Made by a program: the position numbers and the translations under genes
Origin: Nitrospirales bacterium
GTDB lineage: Bacteria; Nitrospirota; Nitrospiria; Nitrospirales; UBA2166
Length of the DNA: 11,092 nucleotides
Assembly: GCA_029261375.1 (NCBI GenBank)
Contig: JAJDBL010000031.1
Coordinates: 1 to 11,092 of the forward strand
Direction of reading: 5' to 3'
Shown: positions 1 to 6,780 of the stretch, piece by piece
Layout: every line of letters begins with the position of its first letter
Position numbering within the stretch: position 1 is the stretch's first letter
The notes under the pieces: generated by a model
Seen by the model: only the letters and a program-made list of their open reading frames with translations
Told to the model about the DNA's origin: nothing
The model's database searches: none

Positions 1-184
1 TAGCGAAAAGGAGACCATGTACCTCAACGGTGTCATCAGACAGGAAGATATCGACCATACCAATACTGTCATGTCGAACGTCATTGCGGATGCGCAGATC
101 AACTATTCTGGGTATGGCAACGTGACTGGGGAGCAGGGTCCAGGATGGGGGACGACCGTTGTCCGCTACTTGTGGCCATTCTGA
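1..184 (+). CDS. flgH: FlgH, flagellar L-ring lipoprotein (3' end only)
   Basis: This is the C-terminal 60 residues of a gene that begins before the window; the first complete codon is at position 2 and the stop TGA is at 182-184. The translation contains NGVIRQEDIDHTNTVMSN, then IADAQINYSGYG, and ends GWGTTVVRYLWPF. These are the hallmark FlgH C-terminal motifs: the 'G-V-R-ED-I-NTV-S--IADA-I-Y-G-G' block and the terminal 'W---PF'. By family knowledge FlgH is an outer-membrane lipoprotein that forms the L-ring around the flagellar rod. The lipobox lies outside the window and cannot be checked. The next gene is flgI, the usual partner. The stop codon abuts a palindromic repeat element filling the gap to flgI. 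The identification is secure; only the truncation by the window edge limits it. Confidence 0.95.
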   Translation, partial: SEKETMYLNGVIRQEDIDHTNTVMSNVIADAQINYSGYGNVTGEQGPGWGTTVVRYLWPF

Positions 185-308
185 ACAGGATGTTGAAACA
201 GAGCACCAGCTTCGTTCTCGCGTCGCGCTTTCGGCTCAACGTCCATGAGTACGATTCGCCTCTGTGCTTGCTGCGGCCTCGCTGGGTGCCCTGTTTGAAC
301 ATCCTTTG
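185..308. repeat. Long imperfect inverted-repeat element (REP/MITE-like) between flgH and flgI
   Basis: The left arm at 187-201 (AGGATGTTGAAACAG) and the right arm at 291-305 (CTGTTTGAACATCCT) are reverse complements at 14 of 15 positions. Pairing continues inwards: GCACCAGC at 203-210 against GCTGGGTGC at 281-289 with one bulged base. The inner part is GC-rich with weaker complementarity. The element starts directly after the flgH stop and ends about 20 bases before the flgI start. It encodes no transposase and no convincing protein; short frames inside it (for example ATG 191 or ATG 245) show no family features. From memory, similar 100-130 bp hairpin elements with AGGATGTT...AACATCCT ends are common in Nitrospira genomes, but this was not searched. 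Confidence 0.75.
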
Positions 309-329
309 AGCTGTGCCCTAGGAGAAAAA

Positions 330-1502
330 ATGTTGACTAGTTATTTCGAAAATACAGAAGGAACCACGGCGAACCGTTTCGAAACGCAGATTCTTCGTAT
401 CGCAGTGGTATTAGTTCTCTCAATCGCTCTTGTCGTACCAGCTCATGCTATTCGTGTGAAAGATATTGCTTCTATTGAGGGGGTGCGCGAAAACCAACTG
501 GTCGGGTATGGCCTTGTCACTGGTTTGGCTGGCACCGGGGACAGTGTGTTTGGAGCGCCGTATACCATTCAGAGTTTGTTGAGCATGTTGAATAAACTCG
601 GCGTCAACCTCTCCGTTGACCCACAACAAATTCTGGCACGTAACGTGGCCGGTGTCATGGTCACCGCAAATCTTCCTGCATTCGGAAAAGTCGGAAATCG
701 CATCGATGCTGTCGTGTCGTCAATTGGAGATGCCAAGAGTCTTCAAGGTGGGACGTTACTCATTACGCCTCTTATGGGTGCGACGAAGGACGTGTACGCC
801 GTAGCGCAAGGACAAGTGACGATTGGCGGGTTTCTTGGCGGGAGCGACGGAAATAGCAAGTCGAAGAATCATGTAACAGCGGGGATCATATCTGGAGGCG
901 CATTAGTCGAACGTGAAGTGCCTGTCGATCTCAACGCGTGGGACACGATCTCTATTAATCTCGATCAGCAGGATTTTACAACGGCCGTTAGGCTTGCTGA
1001 TACCGTAAACGTGCTCTATGGCAATGGTATCGCCACGCCTGTGAACCCCGGAGTAGTGACGTTGATTGTTCCAGAACCTTTCAGGGGACGGATTGTTCCG
1101 TTCATCGCCGCGATTGAATCGTTGGACGTTGCCATCGATCTTCGAGCGCGTGTCGTCGTAAACGAACGAACTGGGACGGTGGTGATGGGCGAACACGTGC
1201 GTATCTCAAGAGTCGCTGTCTCACACGGGAACTTGACGGTCGAAGTGACGACGGAGCTTGAAGCCTCGCAACCCGAAGCGCCGTTTCTCGGATCCACTGG
1301 TGGCGAGACGGTGGTGGTTCCTAATGTTGATACCACCGTAGAGGAAGAGCCCTCACGGTTGATGATCATTGATGGCAGTGCGACCCTCGGCGATGTGGTA
1401 CGAGGGCTCAACGCTGTTGGCGTGACGCCGCGCGATCTAGTGTCGATTCTTCAGGCGATCAAAGCGGTGGGCGCGTTGCACGCGGAGCTAGAAGTCATTT
1501 AA
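330..1502 (+). CDS. flgI: FlgI, flagellar P-ring protein
   Basis: FlgI forms the P-ring around the rod in the periplasmic peptidoglycan layer. The product is 390 residues from ATG 330. It has an N-terminal leader with a hydrophobic core (about residues 21-38) ending PAHA, with predicted cleavage before [23 protein letters not shown], the classic mature FlgI start. Further family motifs are [59 protein letters not shown] and a C-terminal '[38 protein letters not shown]'-like block (here GSATLGDVV). The frame is open back to GTG 264, but that segment lies inside the palindromic element. ATG 330 follows AGGAG at 320-324 with 5 bases spacing, so I choose it. The n-region before the hydrophobic core is long (about 20 residues), slightly unusual for FlgI. 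There is no internal damage. Confidence 0.96.
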   Translation: [390 protein letters not shown]

Positions 1503-1509
1503 ACGAGTA

Positions 1510-1624
1510 GTGAATCAGGTAGTCAGAATCGAGAAGTCAGGAGTCAGAATGAGAACGGGAGAAAACGCGATTGGTCAGGTCATCAAAGTTCTATTCCAAC
1601 TTCTGAGTACTGACTTCTAACTTC
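1510..1624. repeat. Dispersed inverted repeat, copy 1 (flgI-flgJ gap)
   Basis: The 150-base gap between flgI and flgJ holds the word GAAGTCAGGAGTCAGAAT at 1533-1550, preceded by a degraded direct copy (TCAGGTAGTCAGAATC, 1515-1530). The word is mirrored at 1601-1624 by TTCTGAGTACTGACTTCTAACTTC, whose reverse complement matches it at 14 of 18 positions. The same word recurs exactly at 8056-8073 in another intergenic gap with its own mirrored arm. This marks a dispersed palindromic repeat family rather than a gene. I see no coding frame and no T-run that would make it a standard terminator. Confidence 0.75.
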
Positions 1625-1652
1625 GCGCTGCTCAAACATACAGAGGAAACTC

Positions 1653-2045
1653 ATGGACCCTATTGGATCACTACACATAAATCAGCCATATCCAAGTTTC
1701 AACGATGCCGCCACGCTGCAGTTGGGGGGGCGAGCGATGCCGACGACGAAGGAAGCGGCAACACAGTTTGAAGCACTGTTTGTGCAACACCTTATCCAAA
1801 CGATGCGAGAGACGGTACGTGCGATCAATCCAGATCCCATGCTCGGAGGAGGGCAAGATTCAGAAATTTTTATGTCCATGTTTGACCAAGAGCTTGCGAA
1901 GGGGATTGCAGCGGATGGGGGTCTTGGGCTGGCCAATTCGCTGATGCGTCAATTGGACGGTGAGAGCTCAAGTCCTGCAGAAAGTCGACCGATACAGCAT
2001 GCAGATTCTCTTATTAATCTGTATGCAAAGAATACGAAGAGCTAG
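1653..2045 (+). CDS. flgJ: FlgJ-type rod-binding protein (rod-cap domain only)
   Basis: The 130-residue product matches the N-terminal rod-binding domain of FlgJ. Residues about 35-101 read AATQFEALFVQHLIQTMRE, then NPDPMLGGGQDSEIFMSMFDQELAKGIA, then GGLGLANSLMRQL; the 'A-QFE--FV--L---MR' and 'MFDQ--A-----GGLGLA--L--Q' blocks are diagnostic. The peptidoglycan-hydrolase half found in enterobacterial FlgJ is absent, which is the common state in many phyla where a separate muramidase works with it. The role, inferred from the family, is capping rod assembly in the periplasm. The start ATG 1653 has AGAGGA at 1642-1647 as its ribosome-binding site. The gene sits in the usual place after flgI, separated from it by a repeat element, and flgM starts 3 bases after its stop. 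Confidence 0.93.
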   Translation: MDPIGSLHINQPYPSFNDAATLQLGGRAMPTTKEAATQFEALFVQHLIQTMRETVRAINPDPMLGGGQDSEIFMSMFDQELAKGIAADGGLGLANSLMRQLDGESSSPAESRPIQHADSLINLYAKNTKS

Positions 2046-2048
2046 ATC

Positions 2049-2357
2049 ATGGATATTATCGGAAACGGACGAATTCATGACAAGGCGGCTTCACTTCAAG
2101 GTGTGCGATCGACGGCGCCTGACGCAGCGACAAAACGTCAGGGACCATCGGTGGCAGCCTCGAAGGATTCGGTCGATCTTTCCTCCCGAGCCAAAGGATT
2201 GAGTGGAGGGCACGCGGCACTCGCTGCCCTTCCGGATGTCCGAGTCGACACGGTTACGGAATTGAAAGGTAGCATCGAGTCCGACGCCTATCATGTTGAG
2301 GGTGAGCAGGTCTCTGATGCGATAGTTCGCGAGACCTTGCTCAATGCTGCCCTCTAG
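2049..2357 (+). CDS. flgM: FlgM, anti-sigma-28 factor
   Basis: The 102-residue product has the FlgM layout: the start MDIIGNG, a low-complexity flexible N-half, then DSVDLSSRAKGL (40-51) and the conserved C-terminal segment VRVDTVTELKGSIESDAYHV (64-83) followed by EQVSDAIVRETLLNAAL. By family knowledge the C-terminal half binds sigma-28 (FliA) and blocks late flagellar transcription until FlgM is exported through the finished hook-basal body. It starts 3 bases after flgJ and overlaps flgN by 14 bases, so translation is probably coupled. A slightly long flexible N-terminal part is the only difference from short FlgM proteins. Confidence 0.93.
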   Translation: MDIIGNGRIHDKAASLQGVRSTAPDAATKRQGPSVAASKDSVDLSSRAKGLSGGHAALAALPDVRVDTVTELKGSIESDAYHVEGEQVSDAIVRETLLNAAL

Positions 2358-2952
2358 TAGATCGTCTAAACACACATTCATAGAATCTGGACGTCGTGGC
2401 ACTCGTCTGAGAACAGGCGATGAGCATGCATACACGAACGTATGTGAGCCCGGTGCACCTTTGCCAGACCAGATCAATCAACCCAGTGACGCGGGTGATC
2501 CGTCTGCTGCGAGCTATCTGCCGCTTGCACATCTCCTTGATCACGAAATCACGCAATATGAATACTTCCTCGACGTCTTGGCACAAGAGCGAGAATTTCT
2601 TCGAACGGCCTCCTACGATGGTCTTCTTGAGATCAATACCCGAAAGAGTGAGTGTATCGCTCGGATCCGCGACTCAGCGCAGGGGCGATCTTCGCTCACG
2701 ACGCTATCAACCGAGTCACGGGGAGCGCTCCCTGCACCTCTGGCTAGGCAGTATGGCCGCCTCGAAGCGTTGACCTCCGATATTCGTCATGCGATGGCAC
2801 TCAATCGCGAGGTGATCGAGCGATCGCTTGGTCGTGTAGAGGGCTTACTTTCTCTTTGGGGACAGGCTGTCGCGGAAGGAGGCACTTACTGCCCGACAGG
2901 CAATCACGATACGGTTGGTGGATACGGTCATATGGTGTCTACTCAAGGATAA
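2344..2952 (+). CDS. flgN: FlgN-like chaperone for hook-junction proteins
   Basis: This 202-residue protein lies between flgM and flgK, the standard position of flgN. From about residue 58 it is helical and FlgN-like: LPLAHLLDHEITQYEYFLDVLAQEREFLRTASYDGLLEINTRKSECIARI, then a second helix pair ending HAMALNREVIERSLGRVEGLLSLWG. FlgN is a cytoplasmic coiled-coil chaperone that binds FlgK and FlgL and delivers them to the export gate. Residues 1-57 form a polar, probably disordered extension not needed for the fold. ATG 2344 lies inside the end of flgM with only a weak ribosome-binding site, so translation is likely coupled to flgM; a later non-ATG start (for example TTG near 2461) is possible and would remove most of the extension. 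The assignment rests on position plus helix pattern, since FlgN sequences are poorly conserved. Confidence 0.82.
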   Translation: MLPSSRSSKHTFIESGRRGTRLRTGDEHAYTNVCEPGAPLPDQINQPSDAGDPSAASYLPLAHLLDHEITQYEYFLDVLAQEREFLRTASYDGLLEINTRKSECIARIRDSAQGRSSLTTLSTESRGALPAPLARQYGRLEALTSDIRHAMALNREVIERSLGRVEGLLSLWGQAVAEGGTYCPTGNHDTVGGYGHMVSTQG

Positions 2953-2964
2953 GGCGAGCATACG

Positions 2965-4599
2965 ATGTCAATTCTCGGATCATTCTCAATCAATCGCTTA
3001 GCCCTGGCGGCGAATTCTAAGGCGATACAAATCACGTCGCACAATGTCGCTAACATCAATACACCAGGCTATACCCGTCAAGAAGCCGTGTTTTCTTCCA
3101 CACTTCCTCAAAATGGTTTGCCCGGTCAGGTCGGTACGGGCGTCCAGATAACAAAGATTCAACGGATCGTGAATGAAGGTATTGAACGGCAGTTGATTGG
3201 TGCACAATCGAGCCTCGGTCAATTTGAGGCGGCAGGGGAAGCGCTCGCGAGGATTGAGGCCACGCTCGCAAGCGTGGATGGAGGGAAGATCGGGGGATCA
3301 TTGAACGCCTTCTTCAACGCGCTCCGTGATGTCTCAACCCGCCCTGCTGGACTCGCGGAACGGACCATTCTTCTCAATGAGGCTGACGCCGTGGCGGAAC
3401 GGTTTCAAGACACCGCAATCGAATTTGGGCGGGTGCAAGGCGATATCGAACGACAAGTCCAAGAGTTGTTGTCATCCGTCAATATTCAGGCCGACCAGAT
3501 TGCGCAGCTCAACGGTCAAATTAATCTCGCGGTGATTTCAGGTCAGGAGCCGAATGACCTCCTGGATCAACGAACGCAAGCCATTAGTGAGCTGGCGGAG
3601 AATATTGATGTCACGACGGTTCAGGGTGCGAATGGTGATCTCTCCGTGTTTGTCGCCGAGGGATTCCCGCTGGTATCCGGTGTGTTGGCTTCGTCGCTTG
3701 ATAGTGTGGTGAATTTAGAGAACGCCGGGAAAATCGACATACGATTCAACCAGAATGAAGTTGTCACAGGCCGTATTTCCAGTGGACGCTTGGGTGGACT
3801 GATCGACGTGCGAGACACCATCTTGCCTGACCTTCAAAAGCAAGTTGATCAGCTTGCCGCGACGGTCATCAATGAAGTGAATCAACAACATCGAGTTGGT
3901 TTCGGGCTTGATGGGACAACGAGCAACGACTTCTTTGCCCCGCTTTCGGTGACGGCAAGCGCGAGCAGTACGAATACCGGGACGGGCGCTGTCGTTGGCG
4001 TCATATCAAACGCTGCTGCGCTTACCTTCGACGATTACCAGGTAAGTTTTGCCGCTGGAAATTACACGTTTACCAATGTTGATACCGGGGCCTCAACGAC
4101 TGCGGCATACGTGAATCCATCGGTCGTCACGTTTGAAGGCCTTCAGCTGACCATCAGTGGCGCTCCGTTGGCCGGGGATACTTTTTCGGTCAGTACGCAT
4201 GACGGGGCCGCAGCTCAAATGGCAGTGGCAGTCACCAATACGGATAAAATTGCGGCTTCCGCAACGGCCTTGGGTGTTCCGGGAGATAATCTCAATGTGT
4301 TAGCGCTAGTGACCGTTCAGGACAAAGCGATGGCACCGCTGAATGGAAGAACCCTCAATACTTTTGCAAGTTCGATCAGCGGAAGTATAGGAAGTTCTGC
4401 GCGCGCCAATCAGCAGAAGTTGCAAGGACAGCAGTTGTTGACGGATCAAATTCAACAGATTCGAGATACGGTGTCCGGCGTATCGTTAGATGAGGAGATG
4501 ATCAAGCTGATCCAATTTCAGCAGGTATTCCAAGCCGCGGCTCGTTTAATTACCGTCGCAGATGAACTCTTTGAAACCCTCAATAACTTGAAACGATAG
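2965..4599 (+). CDS. flgK: FlgK, hook-associated protein 1
   Basis: FlgK is the first of two junction proteins between hook and filament, exported by the flagellar type III system. The 544 residues match the usual length of the family. The N-terminus GSFSINRLALAANSKAIQITSHNVANINTPGYTRQEAVF is the classic D0 heptad segment. The D1 helices contain LNAFFNALRDVSTRP and DLLDQRTQAISELAE, with VINEVNQQHRVGFGLDG near residue 310. A beta-rich insert spans about residues 337-410 (TGAVVGVISNAAALTFDDYQ to GDTFSVS). The C-terminal D0 is VSGVSLDEEMIKLIQFQQVFQAAARLITVADELFETLNNL. It starts 12 bases after flgN with AAGGCGAG upstream, and flgL follows after 13 bases, so flgN-flgK-flgL are probably co-transcribed. 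Confidence 0.97.
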   Translation: MSILGSFSINRLALAANSKAIQITSHNVANINTPGYTRQEAVFSSTLPQNGLPGQVGTGVQITKIQRIVNEGIERQLIGAQSSLGQFEAAGEALARIEATLASVDGGKIGGSLNAFFNALRDVSTRPAGLAERTILLNEADAVAERFQDTAIEFGRVQGDIERQVQELLSSVNIQADQIAQLNGQINLAVISGQEPNDLLDQRTQAISELAENIDVTTVQGANGDLSVFVAEGFPLVSGVLASSLDSVVNLENAGKIDIRFNQNEVVTGRISSGRLGGLIDVRDTILPDLQKQVDQLAATVINEVNQQHRVGFGLDGTTSNDFFAPLSVTASASSTNTGTGAVVGVISNAAALTFDDYQVSFAAGNYTFTNVDTGASTTAAYVNPSVVTFEGLQLTISGAPLAGDTFSVSTHDGAAAQMAVAVTNTDKIAASATALGVPGDNLNVLALVTVQDKAMAPLNGRTLNTFASSISGSIGSSARANQQKLQGQQLLTDQIQQIRDTVSGVSLDEEMIKLIQFQQVFQAAARLITVADELFETLNNLKR

Positions 4600-4612
4600 G
4601 GGGGTCGCTTTC

Positions 4613-6412
4613 ATGCGTGTCTCAGAGATCGTGCTCTTTCAGTCGGTGATCGGGGATCTTCAACGTGGACGGCGAGCGGAACTTGACGTCCTAGAGCAGA
4701 TCTCTTCTGGAAAACAGCTTCAGAGACCGTCAGATGATCCGCCAAAGTTTATTCAGATTGCAGGGTTGAAGGATACACAGGTCAAGATCGATCAGCGGCA
4801 GCGAAATATTGATAGCGGGTTGGGGCATATGCGTGCGACGGAAACCTCGCTTTCCACAGCAGTTGATATCTTGAACCGGGTCAAGGAGCTTGGCCTTCAA
4901 ATGCGCAACGATACTAACAGTGCAACCGATCGACGTGTCGCCGCGTTAGAGATAGGACAGAATATTAATCAGATGGCGGATGTGGCGAATGCGAAGAATG
5001 GGGATATCGATCTATTCTCTGGATTTAGCTCGCGGGGACGTGCCACTGGAGTTCCCCAGATTTTTCCGACAACGGTGACCAACGGGGTGTCTGATACGCT
5101 GACATTAACCGTCGACGGTGTTGCATCTGGCACCATTGATCTGACGGCTCTTGCGACCGAAGCGTTTACTGGTCCTCAACTCGCGACCCGACTCCAGGCA
5201 CAAATCAATGCGGATCCTACGCTCTCTGGCGTTGGGAAAGCTGTGACTGTCTCGTTTGATACGGATCATGTGGTCATTACCTCAAATGCCTTCGGCGCTG
5301 CTTCGAGTGTTGAAGTTACTGGGGGAACTGCTCGGTCGCTCATCGGGTTTAATGGAGGATCAACTACCTCCGGTGGGTCTCCGTTTTCCCGCGTTGGAAC
5401 GACCTCTGCAGATACCGCGAATACCGGGACCGCTCTCATTAGCCAAGGGACGGTGACGGATTCGAATACGACGCTCATTCGCGATCTTGAATTTCGGTTT
5501 ACCAACGGGACGACGTTTGATGTGGTTGACTCGGATACAGGAGACGTGATTTCAACTGGCCTCTCCTATACATCTGGCGCGGCCATTGACGTGGTTGGTT
5601 TTCGAGTCGCGATTGACGGTGTTCCTGCAACAGGTGATGTCTTCTCGCTCAAAGCGGGCTATGCCTATGTTGGCGATGGAGGCGAAAGCGGGGTTGAAGT
5701 AGGCGACGGACGCACCACGAAAGTCGCTCTCGCTGGAAGTCGTGTGTTCCAGAATACGACGGCAGATGTAATGGGCGCGATGACTAAGCTTCAGCACGCG
5801 TTGCTCGCGAACAACAATAATGACCAGAATTTCGCTTCACAAGGCATTGCCGCGAAAAACACTGTCGTCAGCGCTGCAGGTGGAACACTCGAATTTAATG
5901 TCGGTGCAAATGGCACAACGTCGGTAGTGACCGTTCCGCCTGGGACGACATTGACCGGTCTGCGCGATGCCATCAATGCCACTGCCGGTATCGAAGTCAA
6001 AGCATCTATCATTAGTGATGGGCCTGTCGGTACACCGCATAACCTCGTGTTAACGCCAACGAACAGTGGGGCAGACCGGACCATTACCATCACACAGAAC
6101 GATACGACGCTCAACTATTCGTTTCAAGACGACAAGGCGGGGATCAAAAAGGCACTGGAGGAGATCGAGCTCGCGTTTGATCAAGTCATTGAAGCGGTGG
6201 GGGAAATTGGTGCAAGACAAAGTCGGCTTGAAGGCACACAACAGGGACTTGAGGAACTCAATGTCCTGGTTCCTGAACTGCTCTCACAGCTCGAAGACAC
6301 TGACTTAGTCGCCGCGATTTCAGAGCTGACATTGCAGCGTTTTGCACTTGAGGCGGCCGCCAGGACTGCAAATACTGTCTTTGATACCTCCCTCTTAAAC
6401 TTTCTCAGATAG
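4613..6412 (+). CDS. flgL: FlgL, hook-associated protein 3, enlarged
   Basis: FlgL is the second junction protein, on which the filament is built. The N-terminus MRVSEIVLFQSVIGDLQRGRRAELDVLEQISSGKQLQRPSDDP and the C-terminus DLVAAISELTLQRFALEAAARTANTVFDTSLLNFLR are diagnostic D0/D1 parts of the flagellin superfamily. At 599 residues it is nearly twice the enterobacterial protein. The extra material lies between about residues 155 and 500. It comprises a flagellin-IN-like module (about 159-249, DTLTLTVDGVASGTIDL to VEVTGGTARSLIGFNGG), a FlgK-like beta module (about 272-346, ending GVPATGDVFSLK), and a second IN-like module (about 423-497, GGTLEFNVG, VTVPPGTTLTGLRDAINA, then LVLTPTNSG). IN modules are best known from FliD and flagellins. 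The start follows GGGGGG at 4599-4604. The frame is intact, and base composition and codon use look like its neighbours. Confidence 0.93.
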   Translation: MRVSEIVLFQSVIGDLQRGRRAELDVLEQISSGKQLQRPSDDPPKFIQIAGLKDTQVKIDQRQRNIDSGLGHMRATETSLSTAVDILNRVKELGLQMRNDTNSATDRRVAALEIGQNINQMADVANAKNGDIDLFSGFSSRGRATGVPQIFPTTVTNGVSDTLTLTVDGVASGTIDLTALATEAFTGPQLATRLQAQINADPTLSGVGKAVTVSFDTDHVVITSNAFGAASSVEVTGGTARSLIGFNGGSTTSGGSPFSRVGTTSADTANTGTALISQGTVTDSNTTLIRDLEFRFTNGTTFDVVDSDTGDVISTGLSYTSGAAIDVVGFRVAIDGVPATGDVFSLKAGYAYVGDGGESGVEVGDGRTTKVALAGSRVFQNTTADVMGAMTKLQHALLANNNNDQNFASQGIAAKNTVVSAAGGTLEFNVGANGTTSVVTVPPGTTLTGLRDAINATAGIEVKASIISDGPVGTPHNLVLTPTNSGADRTITITQNDTTLNYSFQDDKAGIKKALEEIELAFDQVIEAVGEIGARQSRLEGTQQGLEELNVLVPELLSQLEDTDLVAAISELTLQRFALEAAARTANTVFDTSLLNFLR

Positions 6413-6421
6413 GCACACGTG

Positions 6422-6532
6422 ATGCACACGCATTCTCAACTTATGGACGTCGTATTGTCGAAGGTGTTGGCGCATACAGAACGTCATGAGACACACGGAC
6501 GGCGAGGAGGACCTCATCCATGCTCGTCCTGA
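6422..6532 (+). CDS. Possible short leader ORF overlapping csrA start (36 aa, doubtful)
   Basis: An open frame starts at ATG 6422, ten bases after the flgL stop, and ends at TGA 6530-6532 inside csrA. It encodes 36 residues containing HSQLMDVVLSKVLAHTERHE. The only ribosome-binding candidate is AGG at 6411-6413. It resembles no family I know. If translated, it would carry ribosomes across the csrA ribosome-binding site and could couple csrA to flgL. I list it because it fills the 107-base gap and overlaps csrA, but it may be chance. Confidence 0.15.
   Translation: MHTHSQLMDVVLSKVLAHTERHETHGRRGGPHPCSS
6497..6519 (+). promoter_or_regulatory. csrA ribosome-binding site with clustered GGA motifs (possible CsrA autoregulation)
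   Basis: AGGAGG at 6505-6510 sits 9 bases before the csrA ATG and is a strong Shine-Dalgarno sequence. Three GGA triplets occur within 15 bases: 6497-6499, 6506-6508 and 6509-6511, two of them inside the Shine-Dalgarno region. CsrA dimers bind GGA motifs, ideally in hairpin loops, and block ribosome access; autorepression is known for other CsrA proteins. Here this is an inference from motif position only. Confidence 0.35.
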
Positions 6533-6780
6533 CTCGAAGACTCGGGGAGGGAATTCGTATTGGTGAAGGCGTTCGAGTCGTGTTGCTTGAGGCCAAGGGG
6601 AGTCATATCAAAATTGGGATCGAAGCGCCGCTTGAAACCCAGATTTATCGTGATGAGGTGTATCTTCGGATCATGGAAGAAAACAAAAAGGCTGCGGCAA
6701 TAGGGGAGGTTTCGGAGTCGGTGCTCACACAGGCTGCGTCACTCCTCACGAAGACCCAGGGAGGACATCGACATGAGTAA
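6520..6780 (+). CDS. csrA: CsrA, carbon storage/flagellin translation regulator
   Basis: CsrA is a dimeric RNA-binding protein that blocks translation of target mRNAs at GGA motifs; in many flagellated bacteria the main target is flagellin mRNA. The first 60 residues are canonical: MLVLTRRLGEGIRIGEGVRVVLLEAKGSHIKIGIEAP, then IYRDEVYLRIMEENKKAA. Leu4-Thr5-Arg6 and the Arg of 'YRDEVY' (equivalent to E. coli Arg44) form the RNA-binding surface and are present. The total of 86 residues is about 25 more than the common 61; the tail (EVSESVLTQAASLLTKTQGGHRHE) is partly helical. The last 8 bases overlap the start of fliW, so the regulator and its antagonist are translationally linked. Confidence 0.95.
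   Translation: MLVLTRRLGEGIRIGEGVRVVLLEAKGSHIKIGIEAPLETQIYRDEVYLRIMEENKKAAAIGEVSESVLTQAASLLTKTQGGHRHE

Noticed and set aside
191..310. Short frames (ATG 191, 39 residues; ATG 245, 17 residues) between flgH and flgI
   Set aside because: They run through both arms of an inverted-repeat element, lack ribosome-binding sites and resemble no family.
264..329. Upstream extension of FlgI to GTG 264
   Set aside because: The segment lies within the palindromic repeat and has no ribosome-binding site, while ATG 330 has AGGAG at good spacing and leads directly into the signal peptide.
633..650. TGGCAC words inside coding regions (for example near 633 and 2578) as sigma-54 promoters
   Set aside because: No TTGC element follows at the required spacing; they are explained by codons.
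1016..1411. Minus-strand open frame inside flgI, and similar frames inside flgK, flgL and the regulator
   Set aside because: They are opposite-strand or shifted-frame shadows of well-supported genes, with no ribosome-binding site or family motif.
1968..1995. Possible sigma-28 promoter for flgM at the end of flgJ (ACCGATAC)
   Set aside because: The -10 matches only 6 of 8 bases, and the best -35 match is 5 of 8 at 12 rather than 11 bases spacing, inside coding sequence.
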